Source: Parietaria judaica
Lineage: Eukaryota; Streptophyta; Magnoliopsida; Rosales; Urticaceae
NCBI GenBank assembly: GCA_954871525.1
Contig: OX940868.1
Span: 20,455,056 to 20,519,055, forward strand
Length of the DNA: 64,000 nucleotides
Direction: 5' to 3'
In this document: piece after piece, positions 35,442 to 51,180 of the stretch
How positions within the stretch are numbered: position 1 is the first letter of the stretch
Layout of the letters: every line of letters begins with the position of its first letter
Program-made: the position numbers and the translations under genes
Notes under the pieces: model-generated
What the model saw: only the letters and a program-made list of their open reading frames with translations
What the model was told of the DNA's origin: nothing
Databases searched by the model: none

Positions 35442-35678
35442 TGTTACATGGATCCCGTAATCATGAAATAAGTCAAATTATCGTTAAGATTATTTAATTT
35501 TAGTGGTTTTACGTATAATTTTATTTATCTGCATTGACGGTTACCTTGACCAAGTAATGTTTTTCTTTATTTTAGTCATTGCATTATTTTAAGAAACTTA
35601 GTTTTATTGTTATCATTGATTGTTGAATATATATTGTACGATCACATTGAGATTATTTCCCGACTAATTCCCGCTACA
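35442..35678 (+). repeat. Right LTR of E1 (internally deleted)
   Basis: It starts TGTTACATGG after a GAGAATGA segment and ends CGCTACA. It matches the left LTR up to GTACGATCACATTGA, then jumps to GACTAATTCC, so about 220 bases are missing. The end after ACA marks the end of E1. Confidence 0.6.
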
Positions 35679-36543
35679 TTTGTGAGTCTGTGTGGTGTCA
35701 TTTGCCCTTTTGTGTGTTTCGGCAAAGCGGTGGTTTCCGGAACCAACATACACTGTTTTCATTTATAATGCTTCGATAGTTCATACTACTCGTGTATCCA
35801 AACATTAGGACAATTATTGGATCTCCAATAAATCATAAATTCATTCTAATTTCACGAATACGTTGCGTCAACAAATTAATTTTCTTCCAATGAACAAAAC
35901 ATTTACGTACAAAACGACAATGCACCATTTTCATTTAATCAAGGAACACATACAGTTCGTTCCATTTAAAATTCTAGATAATAATTTAAACGACAATGCA
36001 ATTACTTCTCATATTTAACCGAAAGCAAAATCTCTCAAACTGAATTCATAGACAAGTTGCAATATTAGCAACGGTAATTTGAAGAATAAAATCAATACAA
36101 TTTAATGCACCCAACAATGTTGATTCAATTCATAAACGACATGTCTTTTACTTTCCTCGAGTCTATCACAATTCCAACCTTCCTATTGGAGCCATTACTT
36201 TGGGAAATGTAGATATGTAATGAATAATATATACTTATATGTTATGACTTTAACTTATATACATATACTTATGGAATGAAATTTAACTTATGTTTTGATT
36301 ACTTATACTGAATAATTTCTTGCCATTCAAATAATAAATGTATAAATATAACCTCATACGTACATTTAACTAAATCTTAAACATGATTTTTATTTATTTA
36401 TTGGGAAGGTTTTGTGGAATAATATATGTATAAGTTATAACCTCGTAGACATTGAATTTTCAAACATGGAACACTTTTTTTTTTAATATTTAAAATAAGA
36501 AAACTTTTTTTTAATACTCCAACCATTAATATGATCTTGTAAA
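35679..36543. other. Intergenic DNA, nothing recognised
   Basis: AT-rich sequence without coding signal, repeat ends or RNA gene that I can support. Confidence 0.5.
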
Positions 36544-37337
36544 GGGTTAATTGCGGCAATATTGCACAACCTTTGTTAAAGTGGGGTTTCAGGTCCCCAA
36601 CCTTTCAAAGTGTGGAAAAAAATACACAACCTTTGTTAAATCTAAAATTTGTTAGTCCTTCGGTTAGGGATGTTAAATTATGCTAATGTGGCATCGTGAA
36701 ACTGCCAAATGGACTGCCAACTTGTAATATTAATTGTATAATTTAATTAATAAGAATAAATTAAATTATATTTTAATTATGATTCAAAAAAATTAATACT
36801 ATACATTAAATAGATAACTTTTACCCCCTACAAATCTAACAGACTCTTCGTCAAACATGAATATTTTTTTTTAAAAACGACGGATTATTAAACACGACAA
36901 AATTTGCAAAGATTATATAACGACAGTTTATTAGAAATGCGACTAAAATTTTGAAAAAACAACCGATTATTAAAAACAACTGTAATTTAAAAAACGACAT
37001 AGTAAAGATGTGAATAATATTGAAGCACGAGTTCAAAAATAAGAATTACGCGTTAAATAAGTATTGCTCGTTAATTTAAAGTTTTAATTTATTTTTTGAA
37101 TCATAATTAAAATATCTTAATTTATTCTTATTAATTAGGTTATGTAATTAATATTACAAATTGGCAATTCATTTGGCAATTTAACGATGCCACATCAGCA
37201 GAAATTAACATCCCTAACGGAAGGACCAACGGATTTTACATTCAACAGATGTTGTTTATTTTTGTCCACATTTTGAAAGGTTGGAGACCTAAAATCCCTC
37301 TTAACTAAAGATTGTGCATTATTGCTGCAATGAACCC
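36544..37337. mobile_element. Foldback MITE, about 794 bp
   Basis: Inverted arms begin GGGTTAATTGCGGCAATATT on the left, with the diverged complement ATTGCTGCAATGAACCC on the right. Mirrored landmarks include AACCTTTCAAAGTGTGGA, GGTTAGGGATGTTAA and TAAATTAAATTATATTTTAA-type segments. The arms are less similar than in the 16093-16556 element, suggesting an older copy. There is no coding capacity. AAAG/CTTTT flanks are suggestive, but no clear target duplication was seen. Confidence 0.72.
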
Positions 37338-38806
37338 TCTTTTAAATATTGTCACAAACGAAATGTTTTAATGTATTTATTACATTGTATTAATTCTCAT
37401 AACAACAATACTAATTCAAGCATTATTTATAATAAGCATTTATTCATGTGATAGCTAAATGCCACTATTTAATAATGATTGGTTGTTGAGCCTTCAATAA
37501 TCAATATCGCAACTAAGTGTTGTTATTCTTTGATAAATACCTATCTTTATTCTATTGTTATAAATTATTAACTCTTTTTTGTCGCTTCGTTTGTAGCCTA
37601 ATTTGGATTATTTATCAACTCAAGTGCTTAGACACATACACAACTAGATTGATCCATGCATGTTTGTAAAATTCTTCATAATTATAGAGACCCTCAAATT
37701 AATAATTACATGTTCATGCGCAAACACATTGATATATATATATTAATATTTATATATATTAATGTAATGAATGAATTACCTTTGGCATACCTATTATACC
37801 TAGGACATTAATTTTTACTTTTTTACTATTAATTTTCGCATGAGTATAAATTATCTGAGACGAGCATGTATGCATGCATGCATGGCATCAATGACGTGGT
37901 ATCATGCAAAAAATAAATGTAAACACCTACGTATACATGTATGTTAACTTTTGAAGGCAATGACGTGGTAGATAAACGTCCATTTATTTTATTTCGCTTC
38001 ATTAAATTTCAGTAATAAAAAATAAGTATATATAATGCATTAGATTTCTCCATTAGCATTCCATATATAAACAGATACCATGTAATCAATGAAATTTATA
38101 ATAAGGGCTTGGTTTGTTGTGTCATAAATGTTATAGGCAAATGAAGAAAATAAGTATTTTATTAAGTACGATAAAAATAAATAAATTATACTACTTCCTT
38201 GTTCGCCCAAGCTAAATCATGCGCCGGAATATAAACTAAAAAATTTTGCATTTACAAAAATAAAATAAAATGATATAAGCTCAAAAGAGCTCAATAACTT
38301 CCCGTCGGAGCATAAAATCTCATCCTTCACCCGAAGACGACGAGAGAGTTTCCCAATTACATGGTATTATCAAGATGTTTTATTTTTTATTGCTTAAACT
38401 TATTCTCCCTAAGATTTGCCGAGTATTTATAGTTTCTCACGATTTTTATATTTTATTACATCTCGTAGAGCACTATCGCCCATCCACAACCCGTCTATTT
38501 CCGACTAGCATATACCAAAATCAAAGCCCCCGTCTCATCCGTAGGACCGTCGGGTATTACGCCCACCTTCATCCGTCTTCTTTGTCAAAGAAGAGTTGTC
38601 ATGAAAATTATATAGTAAAGAAACAAGCAAAGAAGTACGTGGGATTCGACAAAGTGATACCATTAGAGAGGCCATATGATCATAAAATAATATTTGATGT
38701 TTTTGTTTGCCTTCTCAAACTACTCAATTTCCTATTATTTTCCTTTGTAGCTCAAGACTATCATGTTATATAATCAAGGTCAATGTGCATCATCCCCTAG
38801 ATATAC

Positions 38807-38840
<34 letters not shown>

Positions 38841-41800
38841 TCTTTGAGCCACAAAAAAATGGGGAGAAATCCCAATAATAATAGGACAAATACTTCTAAA
38901 TATATATTAAGATTAATGGGAATTTGACTGTATCCCAATGTTGTTATGCGAGTCATGAATTAATTAGCACTCGAACCTATAATTGTTGCACTTGCACTTG
39001 CTTCTCAGTTGTTTTTTAATTAATAATTTTTATTATTGAACAATCATAATGTTTATGAAACATTGGATTAATTATTATATATGTAACACCACTACACCCG
39101 ATAAATAGATGTATGGGGTTATTGTACGGCATATTTACTCGGTGAACGCTGTATATCTTGGGTGTTGTAGCTTCGAATGGTTTTGAACTTTAATTTAAAA
39201 TTATTAAAATTTTAATTTGTATGTAAGATTTTGATTTGAGGGACTTACTTATTTACTTCTTTGTAAGAGATAATGTACGTGTAATTGAATTGTAGAATAT
39301 AAAGTTATAAACCGACATAGAAAAAACTGTAATTTTCCAACTCGTATGTATAAATATAATAATATATTGATCGTAAGAATAAATTAAAGTGCTTTAATTT
39401 TTCACTGTTTAAGCACATGCTATATAAATTAATACATCGAAATAGAAGAAGACTAAACGTGAGCAGAAACTCAGACCAATACACATGGTTTGTTCGTAAA
39501 TGAAAAATAATATTGACAAAGCATATATTATAGAGCAGAAAAAACAAAATTATCTCGTAAGTTCACATAATATAATGACGGCAAAACTGTATATCACTTG
39601 TTAAAAATATCATAATTTGTAAGATTTTAAAAACCAGACTCATATTTAAATTTGAATGTGATATTTGAAAGATGGCAAGCCCTGCCTCGTGACATACTTA
39701 TTATACATATATATATATATATATAAGATTTATTTAAGACAAGTTAAATGATATATATTTTTGCTTTCAAAGTTTTTGAATTTATTTAAAAAAATTATCT
39801 CGAAATTAATTTTAATTTTAAATCTATTCTATAAAATATGTTTATAATTTGTTAAAATAGAGAGGAAAATATGTTTATAGAATGGAACGAAATGTTACCT
39901 TTATATTACAAAATAAAATCAATTTTTTCACTTGAAATTATGAAGCTTATTGTAAATAAAAAATAAAAAGAATTAGTGACATTATTTTTGGTGCTCACTT
40001 ACTAATAAAAGATTTAACGAACTCGTACGGTTGTCTTGAAAATCCAAGACAAGCAAGACTTACAGGGACCCACTTATTTGATTTTAGTCGGTGGGCCCCA
40101 CTAACCCACACCTCTCCTAGTCACCTTTCAAACAGTCCTTAACCGGCGCCGCTCACTGTTATCGACGCTTGTCACCGACACGTGTCGTTTAGGCTGTTAC
40201 ACGTGACCGTGACGTGTATCTATCCAAAACCAACCATGCGGATACTGTTTCTCTCTCTTTTTTTATTTTTTTATTTTTTTATTTTTATTTCCACCAAGTT
40301 GTAAGTTATAACTTATAACATATAATTTATTAGAGATAGTCGCGGCCAAGGTTTTAAATACCGTTTGCCGATACCGTTTCGCACTTTTTATTTTACGGAC
40401 ATATCGCTTGTCGATTGGTATTTCATAAGTAAATCGATGGATATGCTGATGGATATATCGTTTCGTATAACTTCGAAAAAAGATTTTCGATGGACATGCC
40501 GATGGATATTCAAGAAATTTAATACCTCGGCATAATTACACGCGAAATCTTTTTATTTTCTTTTTCTTTTTTAACAAAAGTGGTCGTTTTTTTAACCACA
40601 GTTTCTATCTATAATATTTAATCATTTGAATTTAATAAAAAAATGTGACGCTTTCTATTTGTTGATTTTTACTTTTATCATAATTTTCAAATTGAACGAA
40701 CCTCTTTCGTCTTAATTTGTGAAAATCTAAATACTCTTTAATGCCATTCTAATATATATATAATTCTTAACACATAAAATGAAACAAATTATACTTTGGT
40801 CGAATCTAATATTACACTGAAATAAATAAATAATTTTGTGAAAATTTGGCTGTCGTTTCCCATGTAATTGCCTAGTTGCTAGTTGGTTTCTCTTTATTGT
40901 TTTGCTTACTATTTTACATGAGATTAAAAAATATTAATATAAAGGAAAAAGGTAAGTTCCAAATTAAATTTCAAATATCTTTGTCAAGTGGAGCCTAATT
41001 CCTAAACAAAGTGGTCCTTAATGCCCTTAAACTAAGGGGTTTATGAACCAAACATTAGAGAATATCAAATCTAAGAATGAATGTTTCTTTTTATTTAAAT
41101 AAAATATACACTCAATGAATTTAAATTAGTTAGGTTCAAATACAATGCTATCTTTTGCATTAATTCTATTCAACTTCTCTTTCTGATTTTCTTGTTGGGG
41201 CTTTATTGGACCACTAATGTTTTATTTATCCATCTATTTTCTTTAAGCATTGATTGTCCAATTAAGATAGTTTTTGTTAACTTGTAAAGCAAGTAATCTA
41301 TGAAAAATTGATTTTTGTAGCTTGTTTATTGGGTCACTTTCTGACATGAAGGAATTGTTTCTGTTCTCAAATTTCATGAACCCAAATATTTTAGTAACAT
41401 TCCTAATTTAATGCAAGAGATGTTGCAAAAAGAGCAATACAAAACTTTAAACTACACTACATCTCTATCAAACTTCCATTATAGTAAAAAAAAAAAAAAA
41501 GGAAAATCTACTTTTAATGACAACAAATTTCTACTCGTGATCAGTGAAATAACCTCCTTGACCTTCTGTTAGGAATTCAAGTAACACTAATTTAGTAGGT
41601 CATTAAGAAATAATGAATTTTTACAAAAGATATTTTGATGTTAACTTAAGCAACTAATTGTATGCCTATTTGTAATAGGCTTTATTACTAGTCATTGAAG
41701 ACTTGAATTAGAGTTGGATAACAAATGCAAATTACTATACACGAAATTTCTCATCTCGTTGCAAAAAAACCTTGTCTGGTCGAGACGAGCGTGGTGCTCA

Positions 41801-43551
41801 AGGAAAAATTGAAAAAATCTGTATTTTTAGTGTAATCTTTTTATTATACTTTTTTTTTACTAATGTAACAAATTAAAAAAGTGATGAAAGAATTCACAAA
41901 ATATGAATATTTACGAAGGATAACGTCCGAACCCGTGTAACCGATGCTTAAATTTTCGGTGGAAGTTTCATGAGCACTCTTATCTACATGAAGACTTATT
42001 AGAACTACGAATTTACCTATAAACCACTTGTTATAACAAAGAGCTACTAAGTGATTAGGGAATGATTAACATGCCATAATATATAATAAACAATACAGTA
42101 ATAGGATTTGAGAATAAACCCACCAAGCAAAACCTTATTTTAGTTAGTGAGTCTCAAACAATCTTGTCTCTACTAGAGATAGTTATAACTTATATGTGTT
42201 AATTAAAGGCACTAATTTGGTGATTAAATTAGAGATTAGTGGGACCTGATTTTATGGGCTTTTTTGCCGGGCAAAAGGGTATTCGAATTTTATTATTGTT
42301 AATCTGAACCTGATTTGGGCATAAAGGGTTATCACGTGCAATTTTTATTTATTTACTTTTAATTTTAATATGACCCAAAGTATGACTTTGAAAATGGAAA
42401 GAAAATTGGTTGAGTCAGTCTTTGCATTATTTATTCCAAACGGAACGTGTTAGACATATAATGACAATATCACAATGTCCCATAAAAAGAAAAAAGAAAA
42501 AAAAGATTATAGTAAAACTATATATATTTACTTACTACTAAGATACAACTATATGTACCTTCTATTCATATTTTTTATCTTTTCAATTATAAAATTGTTA
42601 TAATTTATATTTATATTTTCCCTTCTTTTTATTGGGAACAATACTTCATAAAAGAACATAGAATAAGGGTAGTGCACTGTTTTTTTATTTATTTAAATAA
42701 TAATAATTAATTTTTATTGTGCACTCACTAATTAATTTTAGACAATTTTTAAGTAATTGTTTGAAATAAAGCCGTTTTTTTTTTCTCTCTTTCATGTAGA
42801 ACTTGTTTAACCATTTACCTAATTCCCTTAAAATGTGTTATAATGTTCCTTGTATACCATTTTCTATACCTCGTTTAATGTTCTCTTGATATACAATAGT
42901 AAGTACATAAAAATAATATCGAACATGATCATAATATAAAAGTAACTGAAAGTAGCTACTAGTCAAAGTCAAACTATAATTTTATTACATAATATTTGGA
43001 TTGTATTTTGTCCCGGAATTCGCTTTGTAAAATGACTATATCAAATTATCGCATTTATATTTATTTTTAAATTTTTATATAGCTCCTCAAACTGCTTTAT
43101 TAATTGAGAGATACGTTAGAGACAAAAATATAAAATATGATTATGTATTGACAAATTTTTTAATTGAGAGATACATAAAAATAGAAATAAAAAGTGTACT
43201 ATGCTATATAGGAATAAAAAAAAACGCGGATCTAAGTTTTTTCTCTTCTTTTCTTTCTATATCATCTACCATACTTAATTTACTAAATTAAAGTTCTGGT
43301 AAGTTTAACGCAAAATTTAACTCTTTATATTTGAAGTACAAAGTTAAAAAAAATATGATTTAAGATTATGTTCAAAAGTTGACGAATGAATTATATATAG
43401 CGAGCTTTTTGTAATATTTGTCCTCGTCTGAATTATATTAAAAAATAGTGGCGAAAATCACTATTTTTATTGAGATTTTAAATATTCATGCTTATCGGAT
43501 TGTTTGGGGATTATTAAAACTCTAAACAGTTAGTCCATTCCGCTATCTGAT
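37338..43551. other. Long AT-rich intergenic region
   Basis: No supported gene over 6.2 kb. Short (AT)n runs occur near 38810-38840 and 39705-39724. An open frame at 38375-38773 has no recognisable motif; on the minus strand the same place has CTATAAATACTCGGC and may be promoter or LTR debris. A GC-richer patch at 40070-40235 carries the palindrome CGACACGTGTCG (40176-40187), plus ACACGTGACC and TGACGTGTA within 40 bases. At 40350-40560 a segment repeating GATGGATAT/CCGATACCG units looks like transposon debris. Confidence 0.5.
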
Positions 43552-43851
43552 TTGAGCTCAATTATCTCTGATATCAATGGCTTAGTCACTCAGATCGAGT
43601 ACGTTGTTTTCTACTTCAGCCCGAGATGCTGCAATGAAATTGCGCATGGTCTTGCTAGACTCACGATTAAGTATAGAGGAAATATAATTTTGTTGGAGTC
43701 TGTTCCACCGAGTATTGAATGTCTTGTTTTGCGTGACTCTGATTGTAACGAGGAAGTTATGACCCTTGTTCGGGACGTTTGTTTGGCTGCAGTTGTTGGT
43801 GATTCGATGTGGAGTACTCTTTCCTCTAATGTGGAGTACTCTTCCCTCTAA
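43552..43851 (+). pseudogene. RNase H-like (RVT_3-type) domain fragment
   Basis: The frame has no ATG start. It encodes IISDINGLVTQIEYVVFYF, then SPRCCNEIAHGLARLTIK and LESVPPSIECLVLRDS. The pattern of an I-x-D-I helix, a short strand, then N-x-x-A-H-x-L-A-R followed by W/L-E-x-x-P-P matches the C-terminal half of the RNase H-like domain found in plant LINE-derived RVT_3 proteins. Only about 70-100 residues remain and no reverse transcriptase is seen nearby. A duplicated GTGGAGTACTCTT segment closes the frame. Most likely it is a decayed LINE or domesticated RNase H-like remnant. Confidence 0.6.
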
Positions 43852-45671
43852 AGCCACACCCACTTAGGGGACTCAAAAGGTTAAACGGGGCAAATGCCAT
43901 ATGACACGCCGCTTTAACGATCACTTTTCTATCGCATATCAAGATTGAAAGGCTCATAAGCCCATTCCATGAGCTTGTAAACGGTAAAATGTAGTAACAT
44001 TAGAGGAAAAAAAAATATTTTTCAAAGAATTTCGCGAGTATTATAGAAGTGTATGCAAGTAGTTATTATATTAATATTATGCTTGAAATTTTGGACTTTA
44101 TATATATATATATATGGAAAATATACAATTTACAGTATGATTAAGATAAGAACAAGCAGATGTGTTTGAACGTAGTTCGCAATCTTTGACTCTCTAATGA
44201 GACAAATTAATTAGACGCTAATCACTAATTACTAATTAGCCCTCAATGGACAAGGACACTATACACCTTTCCAATGGTTGATTTTATGGAATCCCTTGAT
44301 AAGAGCTTTAGTTTGCCTATTTTAGGGCTCTTTTCAGCTTTATCAAACAATGGCACGAGGAAAGTGAAAAGAATTAATTAACCTAAAGCCTACTTATATA
44401 CTCACCTACCGACCCTACTTGGATTTTTCCTAGACACTTTAGTAATTGTCTTTCATTTAAATAATAATAAAAAACACAACTACCAAAAAAAAAAAAAAAA
44501 AAACCCTTATCACTTTGGGGTGTTTTGTAGCCTTCTATCAGAGATTTTGTCACTTTGTGTATAGCAAATAACATGAATTGATAATAGTGACAAAATCATA
44601 ATTAGAGAAATACCCACTTGTGTTCTGTGGCCATAGAACTACTTGCAAGTGTTAAGTGCAAATGAGCTCAAATTTGGTGTTTCTTTAAATCTTCTCTGAG
44701 CTGTCCCTTTTACATCTTAACTGTTGTAGATTTTTTGCAGAAAAAATACCAACTTTTTTTTTTTGGGGGTTCAATTCAACGAACCTTTTCTTTTTGTTAT
44801 GGGGTTTTGGGCCAGAAAGCGGCCAGGCGCCAGGCCAGCCAATTACTGACGTATTTTTTTTATTTTCCCAAAAAAGTCAGAGAAAGAAAATTAGTTGGGA
44901 AGTATTGGCATCAGAGAGAGACTGACCTCTGCAATCTATCCAGAACAGCTTCTTTTGTAGTTTTTGGAATGACCATCTTTAGTCTACCACTTGGAAATTG
45001 CTTCTTCAGTAGTTAGTTGTACTTACTTATCATATGTGCTCAGTTTTGAGCTTCACTTGTTTATGTAAAAATAATTAGTTAGTAAATAGAATTTCAAAAA
45101 AAAAAAATTATCTAAAAAATATAATAATTAGTTGTTTATTTATTGTGTAGAGTTTGCCCTTTTTCGATGGCTAGTTATATACGGATTTGTAGTTAAGTGG
45201 GCTTTGGTAAATTGGGCCTTTTGTAGTTCATCGTGGGCCCAAATGACTTGAAATTGCCATTTAAATTTGGAACTTTATCTTTAGATTTGTTGCACACTTC
45301 TTCAATTTAAATCGACTCTTTCTCTTCTATATGAGTGGGAGATACTGTTCCAAAAAAAAGCTCAAAACAAAGGTGCAAAATTTTGGCCCGGAAACGATTT
45401 TTTTTTTAATGGTTCCGGGACGGACTTGTTTCGGAAATCTAGAATAATCCTGACCGGACCAGTGAGGTTCCTAATTTATTAGTCTGCTGGAGAAATTCAC
45501 ATATAAACTTATTGCAAACTCTCACATTAATTTATGCATTATTGCTAAAAAAAATTGTGTTAATTGCCTTTTTGTTCTTATGAATTTCATATCATAACTA
45601 GAATAAAACAAATAGATGTAGAAAAATCAATCTTATCAACTAGTGTTATGGATGAAAAGTTGGCTAGAAAC
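43852..45671. other. Intergenic DNA, nothing firmly recognised
   Basis: AT-rich sequence with A/T homopolymers. The open frame at 44735-45016 lacks motifs. A GC-richer spot near 44805-44840 (GGGCCAGAAAGCGGCCAGGC) has no obvious meaning. Confidence 0.5.
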
Positions 45672-45674
45672 TAA

Positions 45675-46477
45675 GGGCCTGTTTGGTTAGCTTTTGATAA
45701 ACACGTTTTTGTGTTTTGGTCTCAAAAAGTGTTAAATTAATTTGATAATTCATGTTTGGTTAAGTATTTTAAAATTGATTTAGAAAAATTATTTTCTGGT
45801 TTGAAAATTTTACAAAGGAACATGAAAAACAGGTATATGGTGTTTTCCCAATTGTGTTTTCTATTTTTGTCTTTCTCTCTCATCATCCAACTCCCACTTT
45901 TTCCTCACGCCCCTATTTTTTCTCTCCCTCACCACGATATATTGTTCTTACACAACTACCCTCACTATGATTAACCGTATCTTCTTGCACACATACACAC
46001 ACATATATATATATATATATATTTATATATCAAATCATGAGTGTGTCTATTAAATATATATATATATTAAATAGTATACGATAAACAATGTAATGCATTG
46101 CATATATTTTCTATATCAAACCATGGGTGTGTCTATTAAATATATATATATATATTAATTATATATATTATATATATTAAATAGTATACGATAAGCAATG
46201 TAATGCATTGCATATATTTTATGTCTATTTGTTAGCTTATTTCATAATTGAGTTTATATATATTTTATTATTTAAAAAATAGATTAAAATTTTTACAAAA
46301 AAAAAAAAAAAAAAACTTAACCAAACATGATTTCAGTTTTTATTTCTAAAAATATGTTAAATAGAAAATTTAACCAAACAATATTCTAAAAATATGATTT
46401 ATCGAACTAATTTTTCAAACCAAAACTTAAAAACAAACATAAAAAACATGTTTATAAAAAGCTAAACAAACAGGCCC
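45675..46477. mobile_element. Tourist-type (PIF/Harbinger) MITE, 803 bp
   Basis: The termini GGGCCTGTTTGGTTAGCTTT and AAAAAGCTAAACAAACAGGC...CC are inverted repeats, flanked by TAA on both sides (45672-45674 and 46478-46480). The 3-bp TAA duplication and the GGGCCTGTTTGG tip are typical of Tourist-like MITEs mobilised by PIF/Harbinger transposases. Inside, an AT-rich block is duplicated (ATAGTATACGATAAACAATG at about 46071, and again with one change near 46180), together with (AT)n runs. It has no coding capacity. Confidence 0.88.
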
Positions 46478-46480
46478 TAA

Positions 46481-46928
46481 AAGAAAGCAAAAATACTGGA
46501 AACTGAGCTCAAACTCGGGATTGTTCATAGTTAACTGCATTTAACAAAGGAAAGGGGATTCGATCATCTCGATAAATTCCCGTTGTCCGAATCGTCATGT
46601 GTTAGAATATGTTTAGATCCTATTATAGTAGGAACAACAAACTATGACAGTATTGAAGACGAGGTTCAGATTAACAAGATTCTGAGTTGTTTTTTTAACA
46701 AGAAATAATTTGGGCACAGAAAGCACATAATGAAAATATATGTTCTAAAAAGAACAGAATTCAAAACACTGTCTCTCAGGTACACAATAAGAACAAACCA
46801 TATTTCTTACACACATTTTACTCAGAAAACAGAAGCGGTTTCTTTCATATATGTAATAGAGAGTGAAAAAACACATAATGCCAAGGGAAAAGACATCCCA
46901 CGTCACTTGGTCGGATAAGGCAGCCCGA
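46481..46928. other. Intergenic DNA and 3' region of the E2 gene
   Basis: The right part (from about 46700) is the probable 3' untranslated region of the minus-strand E2 gene. No other gene is seen. Confidence 0.5.
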
Positions 46929-49535
<2,607 letters not shown>

Positions 49536-49594
49536 GGATAGCTTCGATTTCGAGCTTGGGCCTCAGAATCCAACAGATCTCCCAACCTCAGCTC

Positions 49595-49724
49595 CTGAAA
49601 CAGATTCACAGACAGAGACGGTTCATCAAACCCTAGGGAGCAAAATCGAGAGAAAACGAACAGCGTATACGCCTACATAGATGGATAGATACATGTATAG
49701 ATATAGAGAGAGAAGGAAAGAGAC
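49595..49724 (-). other. Predicted 5'-leader intron of the E2 gene
   Basis: On the minus strand CTCAG|GTCTCT (donor at 49724) and TGTTTCAG|GAGC (acceptor at 49595) delimit 130 bases just upstream of the coding start. Leader introns are common in plant UBC genes of this class. Splicing is inferred from site quality only. Confidence 0.5.
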
Positions 49725-49785
49725 CTGAGGCGAGAAGCGATCCTCTCACTCACTTTCTCTCTCTAAAGCCAAGACCCAAAGATTA

Positions 49786-49804
49786 AGAGAGAGAGAGAGA
49801 GAGA
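49786..49804. repeat. (GA)n microsatellite in the E2 leader/promoter
   Basis: A GA run (CT on the coding strand) lies about 250 bases upstream of the E2 start codon, close to the expected transcription start. AT-rich TATATA sequence at 49867-49884 may serve as the TATA region. Confidence 0.7.
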
Positions 49805-49884
49805 CCTTCTCTCTTCTCTTCGAGTATTAGTTCAAACACGCGGTGTGTATCTATACACTCATCAACTATATATATTATATATAT

Positions 49885-50355
49885 ACACGAAAATAAATTA
49901 GTAATTTAATTTGGTATGAACCTGGTCAAAATGTATCATCAAATAAACAAAAATATGATAAACAATTTATCATAAATAAATTGGTTAATCATGGAATATA
50001 TATTTAAGAATTAAGAGAAAGAGGTATTGATGTGACACAATTATTCTTTTTACCAAAATAATTAAAGATTTGTAGATATTAAATAAGAAGAATCCATTAT
50101 CATGCATGAGATTTTTTAAAATAATATATATTGTACACAGAGTCACAGACTACAGAGGAGGTTTAAAAAATAATAAGATCGTATGAGGTTTTTTTTTTTT
50201 TTTTTTGAGGTGTTTAGCAGAATCTATTTAGGCAAAGGGGCTAATTAACCATAAAAAAATTATCAACAAAAAAAAAACCATAAATAAAATTTTAATTTTT
50301 TTCATAAATTCGGAAAAACCTACAACTCCATTTGAGATCTTAATAAAACCGTCAT
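49885..50355. other. AT-rich intergenic DNA
   Basis: Upstream of the E2 gene and before the gypsy LTR. No gene or repeat ends recognised; it contains a T-run near 50190. Confidence 0.5.
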
Positions 50356-51126
50356 TGCACATTAGCGAAATGATGGGATTAACACAAAATTAAACTTGAA
50401 ATTATTATTTAGTAAATTCTCGTTAAATTTATACTTGTAGAGGGCGATTTTTATCGCCGTGCAGTCACAAAGATAGTCAAAAATAATAATAATTATGAAT
50501 AAGACGAATATCTCTGATTTATTATGATTCCGAGAGGACCCGGTTTCTTCCGTTTGATAGCTTGGACAATCGAAGATTACACACTCCAACCCTTGGGAGA
50601 TCGAGAATACTATGAATAAGCAAACTCGAAGACTCAAGGATTTATTCTCTCAAACTCACGATAATAATGGATACTGAATACTCGTTCAATTTATGCTAAG
50701 TTTACATTCGTATTTATAGGTTTGAAGGTCTTCTAGAATATTCCTCAAATCTTGCTAGGGTTTCCTTCTGAATCGCTATGATCGTTGTTGACCTTCCTTA
50801 TTTTGCGTTGGATATCCCACGAAATCTTCAACCGAATGAGCCAATCTTCCCTTCTTTCTCGCGATCTCGAATGAGTTCCTCTTTTAATTCGATTAGGCTT
50901 TCCCGAAGAGCTTTTCCTCGATGAACTTCCCTTGTCGCGATGAGGTCTTGGGCCGGCTTTGTCAGATAATGACTTCTTGTGGGCTTCGCTTGCTGGGCCT
51001 TATTTCTTCCATTCTTTTATGGGCTTGGGTTCTTTAAGCAATCCTCTTCTCGTTTTATGTCGTTTATTTCACAAACGACAAAGGATAGTGTTAGGGAAAG
51101 ATTTGACAAAATCTGACCTTAACAGT
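50356..51126 (-). repeat. 3' LTR of the gypsy element
   Basis: On the minus strand the LTR begins TGTTAAGGTCAGATTTTGTC at 51126, directly after a purine-rich tract (AAAATAGGGGACTAAC, about 51127-51141) that can prime plus-strand synthesis. CTATAAATACGAATG near 50725 is a good TATA box, followed by a leader with repeated TCTCGA segments. The far end is uncertain; CA at 50356 is one candidate. No second LTR is present for comparison. Confidence 0.65.
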
Positions 51127-51180
51127 TAGTCCCCTATTTTATCGAGTGTGAAACAGTTGATAAAATAAACAAGACTAATC

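Larger units (their letters stand above)
22520..35678 (+). mobile_element. E1: plus-strand LTR retroelement interrupted by a nested copia element
   Basis: The outer element has a left LTR ending at 22951, a tRNA-iMet-type primer site at 22955, a short coding part (acidic repeat protein) and a right LTR at 35442-35678. Everything between 23006 and the final E1 segment beginning at 33824 derives from insertion and rearrangement of a minus-strand copia. With the copia removed, E1 has only about 2.5 kb of internal DNA and no reverse transcriptase or integrase, so it appears non-autonomous. The sequence before the right LTR (AATTCGAGGATGAATTTTCT, then a GAGAATGATG segment) resembles the 3' end of plant Ty3-gypsy elements, so gypsy affinity is inferred. 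Confidence 0.7.

Noticed and set aside
38375..38773. 132-codon plus-strand frame in the AT-rich desert
   Set aside because: It begins with low-complexity Leu/Ile/Phe and has no motif or codon bias. A TATA-like site on the other strand suggests repeat debris.
44735..45016. 93-codon plus-strand frame
   Set aside because: Contains homopolymer-derived Phe/Gly runs and no family signature.
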